A stretch of 64,000 nucleotides of DNA from Chromobotia macracanthus (GCA_036877525.1 JAZGTH010000075.1:5238001-5302000); one strand, 5' to 3'; shown: positions 23,723 to 36,770, numbered from the stretch's first letter. Numbers and translations: made by a program. The notes: generated by a model not told the origin, from the sequence alone.

Positions 23723-24639
23723 TAACTAGTGTGAACATGGGCCCACAGGCCTGTGTGAGTACCAGAATGCAATTCTGTACCCAGCAGTCATCTGACCCAC
23801 TGCAGGTTAAACAGCACCGCTGTTACTGTTCCTCACTAAAAAGTCTCTCCTCCGCCATATTTCAAACTGGCCGGCGCTTTTATTTGGGCTCAAATGAGAT
23901 CCCACAAAATCTATATCACACCTTTAAAACGAAATAACTCTCCCTTTCTCTGCAGTGGCATTGACCTCGGTAGGGCAGTTCTGGTTCAGTGCACCGGGCC
24001 CTCCGCTGGCTGGGAAGGGGGAAGCGATTTAAGGCCCCGGGGCCACACCGGACCCCAGGTGCGCCAAGGCGAGCAGTTAAATTTCATCATTACCCTTTCT
24101 TCGGCGTGTTAGCTTTTTATAGGCCTTTTACTGCTAGTACGGACGGAGCCGTGCTAGTCCCAGCGGTGCAGGGTGCGAGAAAAGAGGAACAGAGATATGG
24201 ACAGAGGGTGGGGGGAAGAGGAGGAAGGGAAAAGGGAGAGAAGAAGGGACATCACTTGTCAAGTTGACTGCAGGATGATGTAAAAACAGCGGTGAGGGCA
24301 GGGGATAAGAGAGATGATGAATGGGCTGTGGACATTCATCCATCCAGTTGAAAGATTTGCGGAGCTGGAATTGTGTACAGACGTTGACATCTGTGGGGGT
24401 GGGGGGTGGAGGGTGGGGAGAGCTATCTGAGAGTAAGACAGAGCACTGCTGATGTGGAGCGATAGGGGAAGAAGGACATAGTACAATGAGATGCTCGCAA
24501 ACCTAAAGTTGGATGTATGAACACAGCAGTCAGAGCAGGTGCCACTCAAACGGTCACCATGACAGCAGAGTTGGACACTGCTACATCTATTACCATAGAG
24601 CATACAATGCAACCACTATTCATCGCTTGTCTTCCTGTA
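23723..24639. other. Non-coding; small CpG-bearing block at 23960-24135
   Basis: 23960-24135 has CpGs and AGGTGCGCCAAGGCG, then TTAAATTTCATCATTACC, and looks constrained. 24180-24480 is purine-rich. No gene. Confidence 0.4.
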
Positions 24640-24737
24640 CTAGCAGGATTTAAGCTATACATTTTTGAGATGTGCATTTATGGTTTTCAAATCCATGACC
24701 TTGGTGTTACTCAGCATGCTTTACCAGTTGAGCCCTA
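24640..24737 (-). mobile_element. SINE fragment
   Basis: TTTAAGCTATACATTTTTGA and the degraded reverse heads AAATCCATGACCTTGGTG and TTTACCAGTTGAGCCC match the SINE in reverse. Confidence 0.65.
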
Positions 24738-24749
24738 CTATGTTTATAT

Positions 24750-24885
24750 GTATGCATTAAACAGGTGGTTTAATCCAAAGCGACTTGAAGGACAACATAT
24801 ACATTTTATCACTATGTGTGTTTCCTGGGATTGAACCCACAACCTTAACATTTACAAGCACCAATGCTCAACCAACATGAAATTT
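24750..24885 (-). mobile_element. SINE, reverse orientation
   Basis: TTTAATCCAAAGCGACTTGA (tail), then TTCCTGGGATTGAACCCACA ACCTT (B box). It lies directly after another SINE fragment of the same orientation. Confidence 0.8.
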
Positions 24886-24921
24886 CAAAAGTAATACAGT
24901 AATAAACAGAAAAACTCTATA

Positions 24922-25135
24922 TCAGAGGTCTTCAACAAGGTCCACAGGATTGCAGAGTTTAGCTACAACCCCGATGAAGCATACCTAAACAAGCTAATCA
25001 AAGTCTTTGGGACTGAAGCATCCAGGAACATAGAAACATCCTTACTAGAAACATCCAGGCATGTGTGCTGGAGTAAGCTGAAGCTAAACTCTGCAGGTCT
25101 GTGGATCTCCAGTGGACTGTGGACTGGAGACCTGA
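24922..25135. mobile_element. hAT-like MITE with TCAGAGGTC ends
   Basis: The left TCAGAGGTCTTCAACAAGG and right CTGGAGACCTGA are inverted. Internal inverted parts (TGCAGAGTTTAGCTACAACC versus GAAGCTAAACTCTGCAGG) give a palindromic structure. Confidence 0.75.
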
Positions 25136-26040
25136 GCTCAATATTGATTTAATTTTCAGCACTTGCACCAAAGAAGGTCTGGGTTTCTTTCAAACCACTG
25201 AGAATTTCAGTCCACTGATCAACCCAGATTCAAGTCTAGGCCATGAAGAAACTCTCTTTGTCTCTCAGAATGTGATGAGTGCAGGGTTAAGTGCCTCTTC
25301 GTTTATTTTAGTCCAGTGGGGTTGTGTTTGAACGAGGGATGAGAAGGAAGATAGGCACTCAGTGGGTGGCATGCTGTACCTTTCCACCGTGCCAATGTCA
25401 GCAAGCTGTGCCAATCTCGCCGGGCGGGCATCCACGTCCCAGGCTCCGTCATACTATGCAGAGGCTTCACAAACTCACTGCATATGCTCCGTATGGCCCA
25501 GACAGTCCATCCAATTTTCCACCATCTGCTGGGCCTGCACTTACGCACCGCAGAAAGGTCACCGACGGCTCTGCTTGACTCATAAAAATTCAAATGACAC
25601 TGTGAGAAACCATCGTGATTGTTGCCATCACCAGCGTCACCTGATGACACCAGGGCTTCTCAATGGGTGTGTAAAACATGGAATTCGGCCAATCAGGTTA
25701 GTGCTGTATCAGCTGATTCCACCGCACATAACAATGATGTATAAGCATAGACAGGCCAAACGAAGCTAAGACAGCCAATGAACAGGGGCCAGTTCTATAG
25801 AACAGGATGTCTGGTGTCTAGTCCACTGTGTAGCTGGCCACAGGCCACCAGCGGAATTGTGAGTTTTTCTCACAGCTAAATCAGTCAGGGTGGTATGACT
25901 GTGCTATTCGCAGAGATTGTGAACCTATAACTAATATCTGTTGCTTGTAGATGGGTCCCTGTGTCCTAATACAATAGTATGGTTGCCTTACCTATAGAAA
26001 ATACATACACCCACACTAATGTGATATGAGATGAACACAT
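25136..26040. promoter_or_regulatory. Intergenic DNA with candidate element 25300-25640
   Basis: 25300-25640 is CpG-bearing and TE-free. Overlapping open frames occur on both strands but none resembles a known protein. I read it as non-coding, possibly conserved. The rest is unremarkable. Confidence 0.35.
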
Positions 26041-26188
26041 TACATTTATGCTTTTGGCAGACACTTTAATCCAAAGCGATTTACAGTGCATTCAAGCTAT
26101 ACATTTGATCAGTATATGTGTTCCCTGTGAATCGAACCTACAACCTTTTGCACTGCTAACACAATGCTCTACAAGTTGAGCTATAGAA
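26041..26188 (-). mobile_element. SINE, reverse orientation
   Basis: TTTGGCAGACACTTTAATCC AAAGCG (tail), CCCTGTGAATCGAACCTACA ACC (B box) and CTACAAGTTGAGCTATAG (A box). Nearly full length. Confidence 0.87.
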
Positions 26189-26772
26189 ACACAGTATTCC
26201 TCCCCCTACCAGTGCATTAATAGGCTTCATTTCCCAAAAACAACAACACAGGATATGTTTATTGTGCCTGGAGGTTGCTGGGGTGTTGCTAAAGGGATAG
26301 CTCCGCTGTCCGTGGTCCTAAATCTCAGTCCACACAGAGAAGCGTGAATGAGACTTTTGACTGTGATGGTTTGCCTGCTGTCAGTTATTTTGTATTGATT
26401 GATTCTGTGTCCATTAATGTCATTTGCACATATAAATGTTGGAGTGGTGCTTTGTTTACATCACATGTGTTTGTCTGTGTGTATCTAACGTCAGGGGAGG
26501 CGTACATGCATGTGCGCCTGTGTGTTTGTGGGTGCGTGTGTACGCACACGTGTATGTGTGTACAAGCATTTGTGTATGTGTGTAAATGTGAGAGGAGACA
26601 CAGGGTGGGCGGTAAGGAAGGAGGGGTGGCTTGTTCTAACGGTTCTTTGAAAGAGATAAATGGCTTACAGATGGCCCAATCAATATATTCAAATGAGACA
26701 TGTAAAGTAGCCGGGCAGCCGTCAGAGATCAGGCTATGGCTAGCTGAAAGGCGTGCAGCCAAGAAGACCAAA
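26189..26772. other. Non-coding with GT-rich tract
   Basis: 26505-26595 is a degenerate GT/GC-rich run (TGTGCGCCTGTGTGTTTG). Open frames over it are repeat artefacts. Confidence 0.6.
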
Positions 26773-27119
26773 CCCAGCTAACAATTTTAGGTTGTAAGAA
26801 CGTTTCTGTAACATTTCCTTTAGAAACAAAAAAACATTAAAATGTTATTTTGAAAGTCTAGGAACATTCAAATCGTACAATTTTTTTAGATGTTGTATTA
26901 ATATTATTGCTGGGTAATGAACACGCTATTCAACCTTTTTAATTCTTTTAATTCTTTTTTAAATGGTCCTGTAACAACGTAAGAATAATGTTTTTTAAAT
27001 ATATAATATACGGTAAAAAAAGCTCTACCAACATGACTGTAAGAACGTTGATTAATAACTTTGAGAGAACTTTTAGACAACATTAGCCAATGTTATGAGA
27101 ACATTCCCTGCTAGCTGGG
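26773..27119 (+). mobile_element. AACGTT-rich MITE, copy 5 (near full length)
   Basis: The ends CCCAGCTAACAATTTTAGG and CATTCCCTGCTAGCTGGG form terminal inverted repeats. At ~347 bp it is the best length reference for the family. Confidence 0.92.
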
Positions 27120-28240
27120 AAGTCTCTGTCTCTTCTATACACACACTTATCCAGGAACAGACCTTACTTCTCTTTTGCCCCATCTGTTTTTGCTGTTGAA
27201 TTGATTTGGAGTTTGGGTGTATAGGAGATTTGTTTAGATACATTTACAGAGATATACAGAGGTAGAACATAGACCAGTTTTACTATCAACCAATCAGAGC
27301 CCTGGTCTTTATATCAGAGTGCAATGATTGGTTGATAGGAATGTTTTTCCATGAACAACCAAGGGTCTTGATCTCGATGCATTTCCTATTTGTGTAAATC
27401 ATATTAAGCATAACATACCATTAAAAAATAAAATGTAGAATGTGTGCTATTTTAAGTGCTAGCAGACAATCTATGTTAAGCTGGATAAACATGTTTCTTA
27501 AGCGGTCATAAATTGCTTTTGCACAATAGACTGTTGTGTACGGAATGTAATGTAATTTAGGCTGCTAAAATGCAATTCAGCTATATTTCACAAATTATGG
27601 ATGCATGTTATTGGGTAATGCAGGAAAAGATTAGCTCTGTGTCTGTGGGTGAGCAGGGACAGGCTGTGGCCCCAGGGCAACCTTCAGGGGGAAAAATGTT
27701 CCCCAGACAGAGATAACATCCAATTCCTCCCCTGTGAAATGCAAAAATCCACCCCAACATCAGTAAAGTGTTTTATCATCCTGTATCAGATCCGGCCGCC
27801 CTTATCGTTTTGTTACACACACTTACACGTGAGCGTTCACTTCCTTGAAATGAAAATTCATTTTCCAGGACAAGAACGCATCCCAGCGAGGGCTCGTGGT
27901 GGTATCTTTGATTAACTCTGTTAATGAAAAAAATAGGTGTTGTTACGTTAATGGGAAGCACTTTTAGATAGGCTACATTTTAAAAGTGACGTGACTGTTT
28001 TGTTCAAAGTTGTTTTATTGTGTTTACTGTGACACTACAGAGAAAGCTAAACCAGTCTCAACTTTTCTGCTTTACACAGGATAAGCAAACCGTCTGAAAA
28101 CAAAACATGAGATAGAAAAATGATTCTCATCCTCAGTGCTGATGTACTGATATCATAATTTATACTTTTGGAAAAATGCTTCCCAATTATATTAGAGAAC
28201 TGGAAGTAACTCTGTAGTTATCTGTATAACAGATATCATT
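27120..28240. promoter_or_regulatory. Intergenic DNA: inverted CCAAT pair and conserved-looking block
   Basis: A 14-bp inverted repeat (CTATCAACCAATCA at 27283 and its complement at 27325) carries CCAAT in both arms. 27600-27930 is TE-free, with AGATAACATCC and ATCGTTTTGTTAC, and looks constrained. Confidence 0.4.
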
Positions 28241-28533
28241 TTAAAGCTGCAATCTGTAACTTTCACCTCTCTACCGCCATCTCTGTTTGAAACATACAAT
28301 TACAGTTAACTTGACATACTTTTCATTACCTATGTTGAAATCAAATGAAGCCAAAATGGTATTTCCCGAGAAATCATGCCCGACAGCTCAAATTAATAAT
28401 CATTATCATAAACTTACCATTGTGAATCAGATTAAGATAAGGAGACTATTTTAAACACTAATGATCTGTTATGTACTTGCTCAATAATTGATTTTTTATT
28501 TTTAACCCAAAACGTTACGGATTGCAGCTTTAA
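28241..28533. mobile_element. MITE with TTAA target duplication
   Basis: Terminal inverted repeats: AAAGCTGCAATCTGTAACTTT at the left and AACGTTACGGATTGCAGCTTT at the right, each bordered by TTAA. About 293 bp, non-coding. TTAA borders suggest piggyBac- or Kolobok-type mobilisation; the family is not named. Confidence 0.88.
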
Positions 28534-29851
28534 ATAAGTTTGAAAATCTACCACTTATGTGTCACATTTTGTTTGAACCCATAACAAAGCTTTAGAAAGT
28601 TAACTTACTAGCTACTTGACAATTACAGATCAGATCTACATTACAAATTAGAACTAGTAAACTTATGTAACATCCATTTATTTTGGTAGAAGGATACTGC
28701 AGGAGTGCAGGCTCCTGCCTAAGAACCTCATCTTGCCCTCTGTTTGGTAACCCAGTAAAAGGGTCCTTGGCCTATTAATTGCCTTGACAGTGATAAAGGA
28801 AACATAGTGGGGTGCTATTTGTCTTTAATGCAGTACCTCGCATATTACCCAGAGACAAATTGAAAGTGTTTCCTAACATGAGATGCTCTCATTTTTCTCC
28901 TAGCCTTTGAGAAGGTGAAAGAGATAGGTCACAGGTAGAGACTTGAGGGTGTTTGGGGCCACGGAGTGCTTTATACAGAAGGTTTTCAGAGTATGGAGGA
29001 GACCTGAATATGTGTTTGTCCTACGTACATGCAGGGCCAGCACCTGTGAACTGTCAGAGGTCAAATGTCAAGGAGAGGCCAGGCCCTAAGTGGCTAGAGG
29101 GTCTTGTGGGGGTTCGAGACAAACGGAGGAGAGAAAAGGGCCGTTCCTCTGTGAAATGATCATTGTTAATCCTGCTGGGGACACGTGGCCCCTTGTCCAG
29201 CCTGCTATTTGTGAATCCGCCTCCCACCCCATGTCTCACAAAGATGCTTCACTCAGCTGCTGACCTTGGCTTGCCCTGCCTTACAAAAGCAACAAAGATG
29301 AATGCCTATTTGGTGAGTCGCATCCTCCATTATCTTCCATACTTGTCATTTCCATGAGTGCTTCGTTCTAACATGACCTGTCCTTAGTCAGGCCTACTCT
29401 TTCTCTTTCTGCATAGTGCTCACATCTATAAAGTCTCTTATACACTGGAAAATTATTTTAGGTATTATGTTGATAACGCTATACAAAGAAAAACATGTTT
29501 TGTATACAGTGGACTGACCAATGGGCTTCATGAGAAGTATTTAGAAGTTTTCCAATCTCTGGCCAAGACTCACTTTGTTAACAAATTCAAATGACTCTGA
29601 TATTAAATCAATGAAGATTAACTTGCTAAAGGTAAGACTAGCTTTTTTGTCTGCTTCTCCTCACATTGGAGGAAAGAGCTAAATACGATTATGCATATAG
29701 GCGAATTATACTGAGATGTGGATAGTTTTAATATGCTGTAATTATTTGACAGGATATACTTACACACCGATTAGCATATCAGCAAGACCAGACGAAGATA
29801 GAGAGGTAGTGAGTGAGAAATTAAAGGTAGCTTTGAATGATAAGAGCCTTA
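28534..29851. other. Non-coding, no recognised gene
   Basis: 1.3 kb without transposon ends. The GC-richer 28960-29160 has no coding similarity. Confidence 0.55.
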
Positions 29852-29876
29852 TGCACACACACACACACACACACAC
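29852..29876. repeat. (CA)n microsatellite
   Basis: About 12 CA units, adjoining the left end of a transposon. Confidence 0.95.
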
Positions 29877-30120
29877 GTTTACTTATCTAAATGGGGACAT
29901 TCCATAGATTTCTACTGTTTGTTTATACATAGCTAGTCATAAACAATATAACCTAACCCTAACAGAAAACTATGCGTTTTTACAATTAAAAAAATATTTA
30001 CTGTCTTTTTATAGTTTTTTTTGGAATGAGGACATCCCCAAAAGGAGGTTTTGCTCAGACCTGTCAGGTTTTGCAGATTTTTGGGTACAAATTTGTCCCC
30101 AATATATAGGTAAGTAAATC
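29877..30120. mobile_element. Non-autonomous DNA element of the GGGGACATT family, copy 2, in a CA repeat
   Basis: The left end GTTTACTTATCTAAATGGGG AC is the inverted counterpart of the right end GTCCCCAATATATAGGTAAG TAAAT. CA repeats flank both sides (29854 and 30124). It contains the TAACCTAACCCTAACAGAAA A core of this cyprinid element. Confidence 0.8.
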
Positions 30121-31330
30121 CACAAACACACACACTCCCTAAATGTATATGACAAGCAGAGATGCTGAAAGCTTTGTATATATGTGCAAACAATATATAT
30201 ATTCCATATACATACATACATATATCTCTCTGTGTGTGTGTGTGTATAGCTGTGTGTGTGTGTATAGCTGTGTATGTGTGTATATATTGCATTTAAACAT
30301 AATTCTTCAGATCAGATTGCTTTTAAGATTGTGAAACATAAATGCAGTAATGTGTGCCAAAGGTTTGATTGGTAGTATGCTAGCTGGATGCTAAACCGCT
30401 AATGCTACAAAGAGGGCTGCCAGCCTGTGTGTTTATGAACTATTTAAAGCTGCAGGAGTACAGGATTTTGCCTGGCTTGTGTGATTCTACAGGACATGTA
30501 GATAAAGTGCTGACTGTCGGTGCTGGGTGTCTGAGATCTCTGTATCTCCATGTTGTTCTCTGTACACTCATGCATCTATCTGTCCCCACTCATGTCGTAT
30601 TGGCTCCCCGCTGTCAATACCCACAGTGTGGTGTCTTCCTGACTAATGCACTTCTGGTTAGTGCATACATCATTGCCAATTGCAATTGCTGTATTGATTA
30701 TAATCATCCCAGAACTCTTACATCACACAGAGTCATATCAGAGGAGAGATGCTGGCAACACATTCTCTCACAGGTGGTCCGCCTCTGTCTGTGTGTCTAT
30801 CCAAATGCAGAAAATATCCTTTTATTGCACTGGATATTAGACCACCCTCTGTGCTTGTATTCATTATTCTTTATATGCAATTTCAATATTTTTCATTTCA
30901 AGTTCCACATGTGTTTAATAATTAGCCTGAAATGAATTCAGACATGGTGTGCTGTTGAGATCAAATAATACATTGTGGCAACCCAATGCTTATAATACAA
31001 TACAGGAGCTAACAGAGTAATTATATAGAGTCTACAGCCTGTAGTCAACATTTTGCTAATTTGTCAGCCAAATAAATAGCTGTTTACATTTTGTATTTGT
31101 TAGGCAATTCAACCGTAAGGCACTGATTGTCTCCATTTTAATAGTTTTGAGAATGTTTACTCCTATTACCCAGAGTTCCCCTTACACATACTGCTTCCTT
31201 TATACTGTATCGTGCAAAGTCTTCCGCTGCCACGAGGTTGCTTGGAAATGCGTAGTGAATCCACTGTGAATGAGAGCTCAAATACAGCCTCCAATACACC
31301 AGTCTGTAATTTTCAGCTTTCATGTGCAGG
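30121..31330. other. Non-coding with (TG)n tract
   Basis: TG/TATG repeats at 30230-30290. The 177-codon open frame at 30402-30935 has no domain, low-complexity hydrophobic composition and no family resemblance; not called. Confidence 0.55.
30230..30290. repeat. Compound (TG)n/(TATG)n microsatellite
   Basis: TG runs broken by TATAGC, repeated twice (GTGTGTATAGCTGTGTGTG). Confidence 0.9.
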
Positions 31331-31667
31331 CCCAGCTAACAAATTTAGGTTGTAAGAACGTTTTCTTAACATTTCCATTAAGTAACAAAAACGTTTAAAA
31401 TGTTTTGAAAGTTCAAGGAATGTTTAAAATGTCTAGCTTTTAGCCATTGTATTAACATCAATGCTTGATTTTAAGAACGTTATCCAAATACTTTTTGAAT
31501 TCTGTAACGGTTACATGTAAAACGTTACAATAACTACTTAAGAATAACGTTTTGATGTGATATAACATGAAAAAGTTCTACTGACGTTACTGCAAAAATG
31601 TTTTTGACAACTTTGAGAGAACTTTCAGAGAACATAGCATGCTCTGGGAACATTTCCTGTTAGCTGA
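31331..31667 (+). mobile_element. AACGTT-rich MITE, copy 6
   Basis: Begins CCCAGCTAACAAATTTAGG and ends CATTTCCTGTTAGCTG. Near full length, with the family body. Confidence 0.9.
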
Positions 31668-32794
31668 AGGATGCTCTGATAATCAAACTAAAATGACTTT
31701 GTAACTACCCTGTCCTTTGTACGGCTTCATTCATGCCCACTGCCCTAATTGAATCTCCACAGAGTGACTGTATCAATTCTAACTTTGGTATTAAGGTTTA
31801 ATCAGGCATGCTGGGGACCAGCTTGCTGAGGTGAGAGGGCCCTTTGTGTGGCGCCCATCTGTTTGTGACACAAGGCCCAGTTGGGGCCCAGAGGGTGCCG
31901 CCAAGACAAAACACAACAGAGACACACAAGCAGACAGACACCCATTTTTAAAGGGGGATGTATCCGGATTTATGTAGATGTGTCTGTCTGTGTGCTAGTT
32001 CTCCCATCTTACCAAAGTACTATCATTTCTATATAACTTATTGCAGTGCACCCTAATGTCTCACAATGCAATCACCCAGCCAGCTAGCCAGCCAAACTCT
32101 CTCCTGTATAATTTCCGTATTGCCTCTTCTGATTATTTACCCCTCTCCTGACTGCTGGCGCTGTGCCTAATACTTCCGCGTGGCAGCCCATCGGGTCAGT
32201 GATGTAGATTTTGCAGCGACGGCTATTACAGACCAGTAGGGGAGGTCTGCTTTATTTCCACCTTCAGTTAAAATTGATTGTGACAGTGGTGGTGCCCCCT
32301 GCTCCGCCTATGTGGGTGGGGGTTGGGGGGGGCTGTTTGTCGTTTATGTTGGCTCCAGTTCCATTTCTCAATCACTCAGCCAGGGTCGTGACCCCACTGT
32401 AAACGGGGCTGAATGCATAGGCTCTGGGGGCGGTTCACCTTAGTGAAGGCTGATATTTGATTCTGAGGTGACATTAGTCGCTTTCTATGTTTCCATGAGG
32501 TCGCAGAGTAGCGCCACCTGCAGAGAGAGCCTGTAGTGGCCCAGCAGATGCACCTGATCACTGTACACAGCGGTTTGAACTCAAACCCCAGCCCAAAGGA
32601 AGTGATGTCACAAGCTGTTGCTGTATACTCACATATGACAGTGGACTTTTGCATAGTACTGTGAGTTTAATGTGTTTTTTTAAACTAGCCAATGGAGTTT
32701 AATTAGTGGGATATAGATGATTCATTCCTTTTATTTGGGCCACAAAGACAAATTCATGACAAAATATAAAAAAGAAATGCATAAGTCATTGGGT
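31668..32794. promoter_or_regulatory. Intergenic DNA with possible elements at 31700-31960 and 32130-32460
   Basis: Both blocks are TE-free, single-copy in texture, with mixed AT/GC and few stops in either orientation. Assigned only by texture; no strong motif cluster. Confidence 0.3.
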
Positions 32795-33180
32795 CTCATT
32801 TGTTATTGATTACAAGTGTTCTTTCTTATGTGCGCAGAAAAGGATCATGCACAAAATTTCGAATGCATTCATAATAGGTGCGTATGCACATAAATTTCTA
32901 CTTACCCTCATTCTAACGCTGATGAATCTGGATTATTCTAAATGAGGGAGCGCGTGCCTGCAAGTGGTAATTAGCATAATACACGCCCAAACCCGCCCAT
33001 ATAAGGGTTTTCCCCGCAATCTCTCCTGTACAGCCGTTCATCACTCTCATCCTTGCTGTCTGAGAGCAGGTGCAGACAGATCGGAGGGTATAAACAGACT
33101 TTTAAAAAGATTGCAAAATAACACACATAATTGTTATTACTCTAAAATAAGGGCTAAGAGTCACTTAGTTATTTAGTTTA
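32795..33180. mobile_element. Possible Harbinger-like fragment
   Basis: GGGTCTCATTTGTTATTGAT and GGTGCGTATGCACATAAATT resemble the end and internal GTGCGTACGCA motif of fish Harbinger-type elements. CACGCCCAAACCCGCCCATA TAAGGG follows. The right end was not found. Confidence 0.35.
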
Positions 33181-36100
33181 TAATATTAAAAATACACAAG
33201 CCATGTTTCTATGCTAGGAGTATGTGATTTTTGCATTTATGTATGATTTAAAAAAGAAAATACTTTGGATCATCAAAACTTTTTACAGTTAGTGAATGAG
33301 ATTCAGTCTGAGCATAACTGTGGTATTTTATGTTTCATACAGATTTCAGCAACATCTGGCAACATAAAGCCAGAGGAAAGTACATACGCGTGGTGTTGAG
33401 TACTGTGCACAGTAGATCTACACATCAATCAGTGAGATGTTTACACTGGCAACTCTCGTTTTCATGTTTACACATTCCCTCAAGGCAGAAAGCTTCTACC
33501 ACAGACTGGTGGTAGTTAGTCACAGCTTACTGCCAAGTCCATCAAGGACTGTGTGTCTGGAAAGGTTAGTATGATGCTTTCCCTTTGAGAAGCTCTGGCA
33601 TAGATGGCTTTGCAGATGGAGGGGATGTCATGGGCCCACTTGAGCAGGGGCTGATGTGATTGTGTGCGTGTGATTTTGTGTGTGTGTGCTGTTACACTTT
33701 GTGTCTGTGGGTATCCGTGTGTGCACATGAGAGTGAATCTGAACGGCCCTTTACTGTTTCCTCCTCAGCCGGGACCCATATGCTGGCCCCTGCTGCCCTT
33801 CAGCGTGTCTCTGACCCCTCCCACCCCTCCTGCCCTCCCCTCCCCTCTTCATCTACACTGGGTGCACAAATTAGCACAATGTGCAGGCAGGGCTCCTCAG
33901 CTGGCCTCCACACCCCACTTGACATGGGCCTGACCTCTCCAGTGTGTTCCTCTCTGGCCGGCTGGGCCCTCTCAGGCTGCCTGTCACTCCTGTAGCCAGG
34001 CCTGGCTTTGCCAGCCAAGTGGGCGGAGTTGGGGGTGGGACACAGACTGCCAGGGCTGGGTGAGGAAGTGGGGATGGATGAGATGGTGAGGGGTGGTGAA
34101 TGTCAAAGGGGCCTCTGGGGTTGCCTGGTCAATTAAATTCACATTGTGGATAAATGATTTGCAAATGATATACAAACAAGTAAGTGTGTCGTGCTCAAAA
34201 AGATATCAAGAGCTCTTTTCTCATGGCCTATTGACAAGAGAACCAAAACCAGCAGTCATTTAATAATGCACTACTTATCATCACTTGCCTTTTCAGAACA
34301 CAGATCTGGTTTAATAATGCTGCTTAAAGAAACAGTTAACCTGTTTCAGTCACTATTGGTTAAGCCAGAGTGCCACAGTGTTGACATTTTTCTGAGAGTT
34401 CTAAATACAGCTTGTTCCCCTACCAATATTTCTGTGTACTAAGATGGAAAAGAGTTTTTAATATAAAAAACACACATCTATATAAATAGAATAATGTTCT
34501 ACTTATATAATGTATCTTTTTGAAATTTCAAACGACTAAAGCAAGAAAACATATAGTAGACAGCCTGAATGTAGGTTATTTTGTGGATAAAATCTAAAAG
34601 CAGAATTATTTGTTGCAATTTCACATAAGGCTGGGCATCTATGTTCTGCGAAGCAGCCAGACACACACACACAAAAACACACATGGAAGCATTCATCACA
34701 CAGACATGCTCCAGTCTTGAGGGCGTTTACAGGAGGTTGAGTGTGTGTGTCTGTTTGTGCGCATTCATGTGCTTGAGTTAGAGGCGTGTAAGAGTCCCTC
34801 TGTCTGCTCCCCGAGGAGTAGATGATACTAAAGACACTAAACGGGACCCCGGCAGCGAGTGGGAGGGGGTGTGGGGGCCCTGTGCCATTCTGCTCCTTTA
34901 CAACTTTACAAAATAGGCTTTTAATTTTGCTGAGCGGCTGGGGCGTGTGTGTCCTGCCTTCATCAATCATCATCATGGGGCTGCAGGCGCGGGGCGGCTC
35001 CCTCGGGTCTGCTCGCTCCCGCAGCCTGGAGCCCGCAACACACGCTCTCTCTGTCTCTCTTTCCTGCTCTGCAGCCTCGGCTGCTCACAGCGCCGCTCTG
35101 TGTCATACCACAGCTGATTCAAGAGCGAATACCTGAGCAACATGCAAGCCTAAAGATGATATTTCCTTTGTAGAGCCTGCACATCCAGCAAACACAACGT
35201 GTGATATTCTTTCACTTTAGATGGAGACACTGTGTCACTACATCTAAGATTTAAGTGAAAACACAGGAAATTTAATCCCCAAAAGGAAAAATAATTGTCA
35301 TTTGTTTAAAAAAATAAAAGTATGGTTTCATACACAACCATGTTATATTTACAGCTGCCGTTTTGCAAAGGAAAAATAAAATCATGAATTCTGTCAGTTG
35401 TTGTCTTCTGGATAGATTTGAGATTATATGTACAGCATTGTGTATATGGAGATGTATATGAATGTATATGGAAATATCTGATAGAAAATTTGATATGAAG
35501 TAAACATTTGTCACCAAATTCTTCCAAGACTAAATTATCTTATGTTAACATTTGTATCTGTTTTTACTTCTTACATCTAAGACTAAATTTAGACTTTATC
35601 AACGAAAGACAACCTCAGCGCTAAATCCTCCGCTTGGCGACTCAGGTATGTTTAATATAAAATGCGAATAATATATAAGTATTTTATAAAATTAAATACA
35701 TAATGGCAGTATAGTAATAGGATTTAAGAGGCTGTTTGTATAGATAAACATACTCCTAATGCATTTTCATTTAGGATTCTATTAATCTACAGTGTTATGT
35801 TAATGTTTCCTTATGTGTTAGTATATATCACATTGTAACTAACCTTGTTGTAGGACTTAGCTGTGCATTTACCTTGTTTAACTGTTGGATTTAGTGTCCC
35901 TGTGGCCTCTGGGTGTCAGGGGTACACGAGGCACTGTGCTGCTCTCAAAGGGCAGATGGAGTGGCAGAGGGCACGCTCCTCAGGGCATGACTGATCTAGG
36001 ACACTGGCGAGTGTACACTTCTGTTAGCAGACACAGCCAAGATCACAAAGACACACATGTGCTCCTAGACTGAGAAGATCAGCATTCGTAAATTTGATCC

Positions 36101-36770
36101 AATGAGATGAGCATGAATTTGAAACAATCCCTAATTGTTGTGTCGTACTTTTTGCACCCCGTTAGCAAAGCGATTACACAGCAGTCTCAGTTTGACACGA
36201 AAACAAACACGTATGCAAACGGTTCGGATAAGAGCCAAGAACGTAAATCTCTTTAAGTACGTCAAATGATCCATGATGAATCTGTAGGCGTACGTACACA
36301 ACATACGGCGATACCAGTCGCCAGCTCTAAAGCGAGGGTTTAGTATTCGATTATACGCAAAATGGGATGTAGCGACTTTCAATAAGTGAGCTAAACATGG
36401 AAGGAACTTGGCGCTGAAAGTCTACAACTGATAGGCTGCCTAATTAGGTTATGAGACTAATCTGGGTAGATTATTTTGAAGCTGTGATTAGCAAACATAT
36501 AGCCATATGTTGAGGTGTCTGAGGACAGCATAACACTAATCATTAGCCAGCCTTATTTTTTGGAAGTGAAGCGGAGGAGGGACCTATAAATCCAGTGGCC
36601 TTATGGCTCCGCCTTCATTTTTGACTGGTAACAGTAATTCGGTAACAGCATGAGGCGAGATTCTGATTGTTAGACAATCAGGGGCAGGGCAGTGAAGTGT
36701 GTAGCTGGTCATGTTACACATCTTAACTGTACTCACGCTTGACATGGAACAGAATGTAGCGCCTCTCCTC
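33181..36770. promoter_or_regulatory. Intergenic DNA, 3.6 kb, no gene
   Basis: 34800-35060 is GC-rich with CTTTTAATTTTGCTGAGCGG and CATCAATCATCATCATGGG, a plausible regulatory block. 36120-36460 has CGTACGTACACAACATACGG and may be remnant Harbinger-like DNA. No reliable transposon ends, no coding frame. Confidence 0.3.

Noticed and set aside
25362..25769. A 135-codon protein gene
   Set aside because: Overlapping frames on both strands of equal quality and no domain; more likely a conserved-looking non-coding block.
30402..30935. A 177-codon protein gene
   Set aside because: No recognisable domain or family, cysteine- and hydrophobic-rich random composition, no splice or promoter context.
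36120..36460. A Harbinger-type element
   Set aside because: Some CGTACGTAC-like motifs are suggestive, but neither terminal inverted repeats nor a target duplication could be found.
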